Of a stretch of 64,000 bases of DNA, positions 53,591 to 64,000 are shown piece by piece. Position 1 is the first letter of the stretch. The number at the start of each line of letters is the position of its first letter. A program made the position numbers and the translations under genes. This stretch comes from Diploscapter coronatus. Taxonomy: Eukaryota > Nematoda > Chromadorea > Rhabditida > Rhabditidae. A model generated the notes under the pieces. The model was not told where the DNA came from and ran no database searches. It saw only the letters and a list, made by a program, of their open reading frames with translations. The DNA lies in the NCBI GenBank assembly GCA_964036155.1, contig OZ038423.1:21219249-21283248 (forward strand). Reading direction: 5' to 3'.

Positions 53591-56500
53591 ATGACTATCC
53601 GTCAGCCGATCGAAACGTGGACTCGGCCTCAGTTGGAAGACCAGTATCATGCGGTCTATGAGCAGCTACAGGAGGCCAAGAAGAAGATTCAGGAACTCGA
53701 CAAAGAACTCATCAAGTAAAATTTCCTTGATTTTTCAAAGAAAAAATATTAGTATTGGACTAATTTTTTCGCATATCTTATCATCAACGTGTTCTGATTA
53801 TTCATCTTTTTTCAGGTACAACACTCGAATTCGAAGAACTCTCCTGGAGAAGAAGAGCAAGGATGAGGAAATGGTCGAGAAGGCCAAATACGATGAAGTC
53901 GTCAGGGATAATGAAATTCTCTCTATGAAACTGAAGACAGCCAAACACCAACTCCTCGTCTACACGACTCCTTCCGCCCGTCCCGTCACTGCTCTATCGA
54001 TCATTACGGTATGCAATTTTAAAACAAATAAAATGTCGGATCAAAGGTACAACTTCAAGTTCAAATTCCCTTTTTTCTTGGTCTGGAAGTATTTCAATCA
54101 GATTATAAGCGATTTTTTTCGTGGTGAGAAAAATTGTTCCCAGGGTCGATCGACGTATCGCCCGATTTCGACAGTGCGCAGGCAGCCAAACACAGGCGCG
54201 TATGCGACAGTAACTGATCGAGGGACTATCGAATATGAGCCCACTGATCCTGTTCAGCAGCATACTATAGGGTAAGTTGGAAGTTACGAAAATCTGTATC
54301 TTTCTACAATTTTCAGGGCGAGAGACCCGACTGTACGGATAACAGAAGCAGTTGTGAGTGAGAAGGCGACGATCATTCGACTGAATCGGACACTCAAAGA
54401 GAAGAACCAGCAAATCGCTGATCTTCAGTTCCAGCTGAATCGACTTTCTACTGTGAGTTCTCAATGAATTCTTGATAAATTGGCTGGTTTTGTTTTGTTC
54501 GATTTTTCAATTTTTGCCGGACGAAATTTGGATGTTGAAATTTTTAAGCCCATCTTGATCAAAGTGAGATTCATTCAAGCTCAATATATGTCTTTTCTGC
54601 CAGTTTTATTTCGACTCAAACAGTTTCATTCATTTCAGCAGAATCAACAGCTCTTGTCTTCAAAACTAGAACATCGCCCGAAATATTCGAAGGATGAGAC
54701 TAAATTTGACAGTGACAATGAGTCTTCGAATCAGGAAAATGGAAATACAGAAAGGGAGCTAGAGAATGGAAGCGGGGATGGAATTGGGAAGACAATGACA
54801 GGACAAGGAAGGAACAGTGACAGACACAGGACAGAGGCCAGACTGGAGATGATGCAGAAGGAGCTGCTCATTCTCAGGAATGAGTGCGAGGTGCTCAAGG
54901 ACGCCAACGAACGGCTTGTCAGGGAGTAGGCCGATTTTTGAATATATTGGATAGTTTTGAAGGAAAAGACAAACGAAGATCAGCTTTCTATTGAAGCTCA
55001 GAAATTGATATTAAAGCTAGCATGAACCCATTTGAAATCATGGTCTTTTTTAAATTGCAACTATTACTTTTCACGAATGATTCATGAGTTTTCAGATCAC
55101 TGTCACGAGACTTTGATGCAGGCGCGACAGAGCAGATCGAATTGAAGAAGGAGATTGCGAGACTGGAGGAGAAAGTTAGGGAGGCAGAGACGAGGGAAAA
55201 TGAAGCCAACAGACGAAGGAAAGAAATGGCAGAACAGATGAAGAGGATCGAGAGCAGGAAAACACCAGAACAGTATGATTTGTTTCTTAGAAAAATTCAT
55301 TCACTTTTATTTTGGGATGATTGATTTGAGGCTGAATATCTTCTCTTAAAAGATGACGCTATTTCTTTTAGCAGTGTTGAGCCTGAATATTTCTTTTTTA
55401 ATTATTATCAAATTTGGAAACAAAAACGAATTAATGTGTTTTCAGAACAAAAATCGTAGAAAGCACGACCAGACATGAGCAGAATCTAGAAGCTCTGCGA
55501 CAAGCGGAAATAGAGGAAAGGGAGATGGAAATAGAAGAGAGACGGGAGAAGCAGAAAAGGAAAAAGAATGGATGGAAGGGGGAGAGTAGAAGAAATGGGG
55601 ATGTGCTGGAGAAGCTGTACAGAGATGTGACTGGGCTGCTGGAGTCGTACGACAGGAACGCAGGGGGCAGCATCGACGAATTTGATAGGGAACAGGCCAA
55701 CAGTGTTGCTAAGTAAGCTTCGAATATTTTTCTTGTAAAATTTGGTAAAGTCGACATTTCTGAGATTCAAATTCATCATGATTTTTGAATGTAGGGCGAT
55801 ATGTAACAGGAAAGAGTGAGCAGAACTTTTTTTTTTAAACAAATCTATCCACAACGATTGATTTGTTGAATATGGAAGATTCGCTTTCACTTTGAAAACT
55901 ATTGATAATGAAGATCAATTTGGTCATGAACTTATCTTACTCGAATTACTCATCAGAATGAAAATATTTCATCAGATGGCGTCAAATGTATGCAGAACTC
56001 TATGATGAACTGGAGAAAGTACGCAATATGCTCGTCATTCAGCACAACATCAACGAGAAGCAGTCAAAAGAGGCTAGATTTTTAAGAGAAAAATCATGTT
56101 TAGACTTTTCAGATAGCAATAATGCAAGAAGAACGAGTGAGAGCATTAGCCTTATTCGAGAAGAAAATGGAAGAAATGAGTGACCAGATCAACGAGAAGT
56201 CAAAGAAGATCTACCAGCTGGAAGAGGAAATCAGAACGATTGCATATTCTGGGCAAGTTGCTCTGCCTGTTAAAATTGATCAGGTAAGATGTTTTATCTT
56301 TCTTAGAAAATCTTGAGAGAAATTATTAATTTTTTCATTTAAAAAAGAAGCTACATTTTTGTATTTAGAGCATCGCGTTTTGTTCGGACATAAAATCCAT
56401 TAATATTGACAGTCCGATAATTTTAGCCTTCATAGATAAAACAAATTTAGGCCCCTTCATCGCCTCCAGCCTCAAATGATATTTCGCTTCACCTGTCGAA

Positions 56501-59500
56501 CATCTCCTTCTCATCTTCGGTTTCTGCACTCAATTCCTTCTTCGTCACACTGGAATTCTTCGATTTCGAGCTGCAAACCACGCCGGTGATGCAATGGAGA
56601 AGCCAGGTAAAATATTTCCGTTTTTATTGAAGACTTTTCGTACCACTTATTCTTCGGGTTATCTGCAATTGTTCAATTTCTCATAAAAAAGTTTTTTTTT
56701 TTTCAGAAAGTTAGAATGAAGATCCTTTGGGATTTAGGACGTTTTGTACAGAAATGAGAAGTTCTGTAACAAAGATTTAGACAATCGTTCTATTTTGCTA
56801 CGAAATGTCTTACTAATATTTGAAATATCCTACATCCGATCTTCTATTTGTAATTCCTATCTGTCGAATTTCATATTCACAGTAACTTGTTGTTTTTTTC
56901 AGGCAATCGACTTCACGACAGTGTACAACGTGCTGTTGTCGAATCTGTTCGTGTACTACCTCGAGAGCAATGGCATTTCCGTGGAGATCTACAGTCCGAA
57001 AGGCACCAAATGCGAACTCGTTGCTGCTGGAGTCATTTCACTCAAGCGGCTACTCAAAGCACCGAAAGGGAAATCTAAACAAATGCAGTAATTATTTGTT
57101 TCCTAAAAAAGCCAGAAAATGCCACCATTCATAGAAAAAAAAGTAGTGAACTTATTTTGTCTTTAACAAACTATTGCCAGAATCGGCGGTGAGCTCCGAA
57201 TGATTTCCCCTTCTTCTACCGCTGTTGTGGCTGTAATTTCATACGACATAACTCTAGCGAAGGATTTGACTGATTCTATTGCTAGTTACCAGGTAAAATC
57301 AAAAACTATCAACCTTAAATGAATAATTTTCAGAGACTCGAATCAGCTCGGAACTTCCTGCCTCTGGAGAACTGGCAGACAGGACAGGCCTTCGAAGAGC
57401 TTACCATAATCGTTAACAAATGCAGTGGTCTGGAGACATTAGGAAAGGGTGAGTGAAAAGAAGCGACTTTTTATTTCTTGAGAAATTCATGCAGTTTGAA
57501 TAAGAGAGTGTTGATAGAGAAGAACAGTTTATGAATTTTTTAAGACAATTGAATTTTTATAATATAAGATTTTAGGACCGATAGAAACGTGCATAGCCTA
57601 CGAGCTGCTTTCCTTCTCTCCATTCATGACGAATTATGTGACGACCGACAAAACCGCTGTGTTCGATTCGACAAAGGACTGGGCAATTCCGATTGCTGAA
57701 AACATGCGCAAATTCATTCAGGATACGGTAAGTTCTTTTAGAAAATATCGAGTCGGAAAGACATGATTGTTTAGCTGTTTCGTCTTTTCTTTGTCCTGAA
57801 GAAAAAACCTACTTGTTCAATTTTTAGGAGATAGTATTTTTCTTGGCTCAAAACACAGCCGAGAACAGAGACACTGAACCAGTGCTGGCAATGCTATCCC
57901 TGCCACTCGCTCCCCTCGCACAAAATAGGAAGATCAAAGGAGTTTTCCCCATGCTGGATGTAAGATTTGGTTTGTTTAAATTTCTTTCCAACCGTACTTA
58001 TTTAGGCTGAAGGAAATCAAACCCAACTTCAACTTGAATTGTCAGTATTTTGGAAATACGGAAAACCGATTAGTAAACACTTCGCTCATCAGGTTTGTTT
58101 GACTCGGAATATCTCAAATTTTCAATTCATGAATTTTCAGTTTGTTGAAGAGAAAGAAAAACCAACTGGAATTTCGAAGGATGAACCTGCGAAATCTGAC
58201 AAGTCAAAATTGGAGAGGGTTGATAAAACTGAATCCAGGGAAACACAAGAACGAATAGAAGAAAGTAAACCAATTTCGGTTGAGGACCATATTAAGAGTT
58301 TAGAGGTATTGAATTTTATTGTGAGCTTCAAAGAATGAAAGGAAATTATTTTAGCCTCATGGAACGAGTCTTCCGAGTTTGGAATCATCGCATTCGAGAG
58401 AAACTATTGAAAGAGAAGACACGACAGAGAGCTTTACTGCGGGAAAATCTGACAGTCAAGCTGTCCAGCCAACAATTGAAGAGAAAATCGAAAAGACGAT
58501 AGAAGAAGGGCCTATCATTGAAGAAGTCGAAGAAGTTACTGAAATTGTGCGAGAAACAACAGAAGGGAAAGTTGACGAAAGTGAACAGGCTCAGGATCAG
58601 GTCAGTAGAAACTTTCAATTGAAGTCTAAGATCTCTTACTTCTTTTTATTCATTTTTAATGAAGCTACAGTAAACTTTATGACTACCTCTAAGAATACAA
58701 AGAAAAGTCGACCTTTTTCAGAGAGCCGAAATGATTGAAGAGGTTGATCTTCCCGAGGCGAATGCCATGCTTTCGAGGCAAAGCTCGACTTCTGGAGAGT
58801 CGGATGCAACTTACACGATGGAGAAGCATGATGGTAATTTGAAATGGCCGAAAACTTGACATGAGATTTCTCAAGGAGACAAATCCTATCTTGATTAATT
58901 GTTTCAATTTAACATTGACAGATAGAAAATTTCAGAAGGAACTGAAGAGAAGAGTTCAAATGGATCGCCTGCTCAAGACGCTGAAGCAGAAGCTGACAAA
59001 ATGAAGGATTTGGCGAAAGATGAAATCAGGCAAATGCTTAGAAATCTTCCGCCTATTGCTAAACCAAGATTATCGAAGGTGAAAAGGAGCTATTAGAAAA
59101 GTAAAAGAAAAGGGAAATTTTAGTCTCCTTCTGAATTCCAACAATCTTTCCCACCATCAACCCTTGACTTCCTTGAAAGGCTTGACAAAAAACATCAATT
59201 GAAAGAGCAGGACGAGGAAGGAAACGGAGAAGAGGAAGGTAGCGATGGAATGGACAATCGGGAAAGGAAGATATTTTTCACTGATCCATTACACCAGTCT
59301 ATTCCTCGTAGGAAAGATTCTATAATTTTTCAAGAATGAGATTTCTAGCTAGTGAAGCTTCATCCGTTGCATCACCAACAAGTCGCCCTGAAAGAGAAAA
59401 ACAACCGATCCAATTGCCCGAAAAGGGAGGAAAATCGGTCATAAAACTGAGATCTGAAGCTGACAATGTGAGTTGGAGTTTTGAATTTGGAAAATTTTGT

Positions 59501-60518
59501 ACGGTACGAAAAGTAAAGAGGGATATTGTTGTTCATGGCGAAACGAGTCGAACATAATTTAGGCATCTTCTAAGGAAGGACACGAAAATGAAGAAGGCTC
59601 AGCTGTTTCTGTCTTCATCGCTAAATTTGCAATTACTGATTTCTCCCGACTACTGACGAGAAATTATGATGGGGTGAAGGTCTACATTGATTGGACATTT
59701 CTGGACTTTCCTGTAGAGGAGTCTCGAATCAGCGAGACGTTTGAATTACCTAGAGTTCCGAATGTCTGGATTCCAATTGAATTTAGAAAAGGTAAAGAAA
59801 TTTTGTCTTAAAATATTTTATGCAAAGAATCATCAACCATGAAAGGAAGAAAGAATTTTTTATTCTTTTTTTTTCTCTAAACGACAACCTGAAAAAGTAC
59901 TTGCAATAGTTTCATCGTTGCATACGAAATAGTAAAGAAAGAGAATCTTTTCCCTAATAAATCTTATACTATTTCGCATTCAACCACCTTCCTAAACTAC
60001 CCTATAACTCGTTATTTCAATTTTCAGAATACACATTGTCACGTCGCCGAGTAGCACTTTTGGAGCAATGGATTGAATTGGGAAATCGACTAGACTTCAC
60101 TTTGATCGCACAGACAGAGGATGACAGACACGAAGAGGAATTGGGAGTGGCTCAGCTTGAACTGCACAGAATTCCAGCTGATTATGCCACTACTATTCCA
60201 TGTAAGGTCTCAACTTTTATGGATGATTTTGAAGGATATATATTTTTTTAAATCCATAACGTTGCATCTTGACAAAATGACGTATAGGGTTAGGAGAGAA
60301 TAAGAAAACATAGCAATTTTTTTTCTTTATTATGTTTTTCCTAAATTGTGAAGTCGTAGATTTTCCAAGGTATTCATTTTGAGCTGAGCCTTGTAAATCA
60401 TTGTGAAGATCAGCCTTTCAAGAATATGAAAATAAGATTTTTAGTTTTGGACGTGAATGGAGACCAGCTCGCCGAAGTCGAAGTCGTTTTGCATTATTCA
60501 GCTAGTCTATTCCAATAG
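53591..60518 (+). CDS. mks-5: RPGRIP1-like ciliary transition-zone scaffold (MKS-5)
   Basis: Assembly scaffold of the ciliary transition zone. Twenty-five exons, from 53591-53715 to 60370-60518, join in one frame of 1346 residues. Residues about 1-525 are coiled coil (QLQEAKKKIQELDKELIK, later EIARLEEKVREAETRENEAN). The first C2 domain (about 550-680) has FFVTLEFFDFELQTTPV, the hallmark of RPGRIP1 proteins. A second C2 follows (about 690-840, ELTIIVNKCSGLETLGKGP). An acidic Glu-rich linker covers about 840-1160, and a C-terminal C2 covers 1190-1346 (KVYIDWTFLDFP, then FLVLDVNGDQLAEV). The intron 56073-56112 must use a GC donor (AAAGAG/GCTAGA). Reading through it gives a stop. A dispersed repeat lies in intron 23. 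AATAAA is at 60590. Confidence 0.93.
59902..59990. repeat. Dispersed repeat, copy 2 (CGAAATAGTA-type foldback)
   Basis: Matches 4698-4790 over about 70 bp with few differences. Its own ends CATACGAAATAGTAA and TTATACTATTTCGCAT are inverted, so it looks like a short foldback element. The same CGAAATAGTA motif marks the elements near 28150, 46380 and 47480. Confidence 0.65.
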
Positions 60519-62360
60519 CATGAAGGAAAATTTTATGCATCATATTTTCTAACTAAATTAAGAATACAATAAGACTGAGTAATGCTACAAATAAAAAATT
60601 AATTATTACCTAATTTGGAAAACGAGATTAGATAAAATCAGTAGAAGGATTGTTTGCTAAAGTTTCTGAAAGTGAAAATTCGTAATTTCGTAATGCAAAA
60701 TCAATAATGTCTGTATTATGTTGCAGCATAATGTCTGTAAGCCTTCCCAAATTCTTTAGTTTGCTTAGCAGCTCATCCCTTCTTCCCCTTTAAGCAAAAT
60801 GTGCTCATTTTGATTGTGTAGCAATAGAAATATGAAAATGGAGAATCGATGCTTGTGTCATCATTTCTGTCAACACATTTCATCAAATTTTTCCGTTTTT
60901 TTTTTTTTAATTTCAAAAATGTCATTGAACGTCTCTTTTTTCTTTCACGTTCAATTGAAATCCTTGCTGCTCAAATGAATGGAATATCTTCGAAGAAGAA
61001 GATGTTCGAAGATTTTGAAGTGAGACTTGAAAATTAACACAAGAATGCAAAACTGACGTAGGTTCGTGAAGTGTGTTTTGATTTTTCTGCAAACCCTGAT
61101 GAGGATCTTGAGTTCTTGATCTGAGTTGTCGGAGTTTCAAATTCAGAGTCGTGAAATCGTCGTATTATCAAATTGTTCGGAAGGTTTTTGGAAATCGGAA
61201 ATTAGGATGCATATTCATTTCTATAGATATGTCTAGTGAGCGGAATCTATAAGGCAGTAACTTGAAGTTCGAGATACAAATGTGGAAACTTCAAAGTCTT
61301 ATATAATTTTTGAAAGTCGTTTTCGAATTTTTATTTCAGCCTTCTTTCAAATGACTACTTCTGGTGAACTAAATGATACCTGATGTGGAAATCGATTCGT
61401 GCAAAATGAGACTGACAAAATGAATTTGTTTAGATGGCATAATGTTGATTTGTGGTGATCGGTAAGGTCATCAATCCCTGTCCTGTACTTCTTGCATCTG
61501 CATCTTCTCTCCAATCATCTCCTTGTTCATCTGTTCATCCACCCTTCCTATTATGTTCGCTCCTCTGCGACCTTGACTAATCGTTCTAATAGTCAGAGTC
61601 TCTTTCGTCCACTCTTCCCGCTCCCCATTCTCAAATTTGTCAACTCCAAACTTACTCAATTCTCTCCGACACATCGTCTTCTATTTGTAATTACCTAGTT
61701 CCAAATGCTTAATAAGCCGATTAGTAGAAAATAAATGGATTCCGAAAAGGTCAATTTATTGATCTTCGGACATTTTTTCGAAGAAAGGAAGGGAAATTTT
61801 TGTCATTTTTCCTTGTTCTTCCTCAAAAACATGACAATTACGCCGTGTTGATGTTTTGTATTTTCTCATGATAATGTAAAATTAAAAATAGGCAGACAGG
61901 CCGCGCCTTTCTCGTCTTTTTGTCTTCTTTCATTCGTACATTCTTACATTTCACTGCGCAAAAATGCAATAAACGATAATTGATGATGATGAACTGTGCA
62001 CCGACCATTCAGAAAATCCTATTTTCGTTGCAAACATGATTTTCTTCAGAAATTGAACGTTTCCGATAATTTCTGGCGAGAATTTCGAAATTCCAATTGG
62101 AGAAACGAAAAGCGATCAATTTCTGCCGATTTTCTTATTTTTCCATTCTCGCCTCATTTTTGCCACTTGCTCCTTCTATTTTGTTTCCGTTGTCTCATCG
62201 TTTTGCCACTCATTTTGCTTTCCCAATTTTTCATTTATTCGAGCCCTTCTCCGAAAATTCCCTTCATTCAACAGCTCCTTTACTGAATTCATCAAAGCGC
62301 TCGCACCTCTCGAAACTTTACGAATTTTTTCTTTGTAAAACTGATCGATTTCAGCCCAAA
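60519..62360. other. Intergenic, no gene seen
   Basis: mks-5 3' flank and upstream region of the RING-CH gene. Short open frames only. A TTTCAG acceptor precedes the ATG at 62361 by seven bases. Confidence 0.4.
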
Positions 62361-64000
62361 ATGGACATCCGAAACTATATTCCTAAGGACATATCGGCTC
62401 TGGAACCGCCTGATGAACAGCAGGTTATTTCTAAATTAAAAATATTGTTGAAGAAGTTTTCTTTCGAAGTGTTAACTTCGAAAAAGTATTTTTGGAGATT
62501 CCTATCGGGTTTCAAAATTGGAAATTTAAGATTTTGCCAGATTCTTGAAATAAAAAGGAGTTCAGGGTCAGCCAGAAATGGCAATGATGATTCATTTCGC
62601 ATCTCCGCCCGCTGTTTCGGGATCTCCTTCCAATTGTTTCATCTGCAACAGGCCTGTGGCCATGTCCCCTCAACAGCCCGACTATTACAGACCCTGTCTC
62701 TGCAATAAGTAAGGAATTTTTCTTTAATTTTAACAGATTCACCTTTTTCCCTGAAGTATTATAATTTGAACATCGAAAATCGCATCTCACATTTAAAAAA
62801 TCGATGAATTTTCCAAGAACGAATGCAATTTTATATTCAGAGATGTGGCTCACGTCAACTGCGCAATGAAGGACGATTTCTGGAAGAAGAATGCCTGTGT
62901 GCTCTGCTACAAGCCGCTCGTCGCTCCTCAACCTCCCACTAAGGTATGCAACTTATATTGAAGGCCAATCGATAACTTTTTACAATTCCAGCCGCCTCGC
63001 AAGGGAATTCTGAAGCGGACGGACACTCTGCGCTGTGCGCTGTGCAACAACACTCGCTACCAGGACGAGAAGACTATCAAATACGACGCGCGATTCATTC
63101 GGCCTTGCTTTTGCGAGTAAGTTCTTCACTAGTTTATCTTTATTGAAAAATTGAAAAGTTCATTCACATATTTAATCGATACATTCCCCTAGGAGCTGCA
63201 TGAGCTATAAAAAAATTCTATGAATCATTTCGGCATATTTTGAATCCTAGCGAAAAAAGCTAAGGGAAGGTGAGAGTAGAGGGAAATTGTACAGCTTTTC
63301 ACCGGTATTCGGAAAATGGATTCAGTAAAAACCATCATTTCTTGCTTCAAATTGACTACGAATTTCGACCGCAAAATGCCCCAAACTATTTTTTCCGTTT
63401 GATTTTTGGATAGATTTTGATAAGTCTCATTTTTCAGTGTGCTGACCCATCACGGCTGCATGTCCGAGGTGGTGCGTAATTCCTCGAACTGCAATGTGTG
63501 CGGCGTCGAGTACAAAGTCTACAAGGTTTTAATTATGTTTTATTTCGGTTTACTCTTTATTTGCAGTACGGTAGTCTGTGGGATTTCTTCAAGCGCTACT
63601 TCTGGCAGTACACTCTGCTGTCGTTGCTGGTCTGTTCCATTCTCGTCGTGTCCTTCATCTGCTTCATCAAACCGCTCAAGGTTCGCACCATCACGCTCGT
63701 CCATGTTTGTAAGTTTTTCTTACGATCACCTTCGAATTGGGCTATGACTTTTCAATATGATTTTTGGACAGTCTGACAAATGAGGGGTGAGAAACAGTTG
63801 AATTTTTAAAATAGAAATCGGAATTCCTCCCAATCCATGGTGTCTGATATACGAAACTCGTAGTTGAAGCTTCAAGACACGCTTATCCACCTAGATTCCT
63901 GGGAAATTTGATTTTACTCAAATGTTAAGGCGTTTTTCAAATTCTACATACTTTGTGCATTTCATTCTATTTGCAGTGCAACTAATCGTGAGTGGAATTC
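62361..64000 (+). CDS. Double RING-CH-like zinc-finger membrane protein (3' end beyond window)
   Basis: Likely membrane E3 ubiquitin ligase of the MARCH type. Seven exons were placed: 62361-62423, 62566-62708, 62841-62943, 62992-63116, 63438-63525, 63567-63708 and 63977 onward, about 223 residues so far. A first Cys/His module reads CFIC, then PCLCNKDVAHVNC and CVLC. A second reads CALC, then PCFCEDVLTHHGC and CNVC. Both follow C-x2-C, C-x-C-x4-H-x2-C, C-x2-C spacing. Each module is split by introns at nearly the same point, after the C-x-C, which suggests internal duplication. A membrane segment LLSLLVCSILVVSFICF follows the second module. Target and compartment are unknown. Confidence 0.8.

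Overview
This is nuclear DNA from a free-living-type (probably rhabditid) nematode. It is AT-rich, introns are many and mostly 40-300 bp, acceptors follow the TTTCAG pattern and often sit a few bases before an ATG as in trans-spliced genes, and several families are nematode-specific: ground-like/Hint, CX module, Thr-rich secreted proteins and a serpentine chemoreceptor. Gene models were built by hand by joining open reading frames across GT-AG or GC-AG introns and requiring a continuous frame. I cannot name the species.

Layout. 1-6.6 kb: an Atg8/GABARAP gene (lgg-1) converging on a 3beta-HSD-like SDR gene. 7.9-15.7 kb, all minus strand: a Cys-rich secreted protein, an F-box/Kelch gene and two members of an unrecognised helical family. 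17.3-22.1 kb, plus strand: a divergent GSK3-type kinase and a LITAF-domain protein. 23.4-28.6 kb, plus strand: two Thr-rich secreted genes, the second a C-type lectin. 29.4-36.2 kb, minus strand: a 26-exon Hedgehog-related gene with four ground-like domains and a C-terminal Hint domain. 38.6-45.5 kb: a tetraspan protein, a third helical-family member, a CX-module membrane protein and a small secreted protein. 47.7-53.1 kb: a 7TM receptor and an inverted second copy of the F-box/Kelch gene. 53.6-60.5 kb: mks-5 (RPGRIP1L), 25 exons. 62.4 kb to the end: a membrane protein with two RING-CH-like zinc modules, cut by the window edge.

The genes do not form one pathway. lgg-1, LITAF and the RING-CH gene concern autophagy or membrane traffic. 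mks-5 and the receptor point to ciliated sensory neurons. The secreted ground-like, lectin, Thr-rich and CX proteins are extracellular or cuticle/immune-type products. The most unusual points are the four-domain ground-like/Hint protein with its repeated exon sizes, GC-AG introns that are required to keep reading frames open in at least three genes, the inverted F-box/Kelch duplication about 42 kb apart, the three-member helical family with an invariant 183-nt exon, and several families of short foldback (MITE-like) elements. I found no rRNA, tRNA or CRISPR array.
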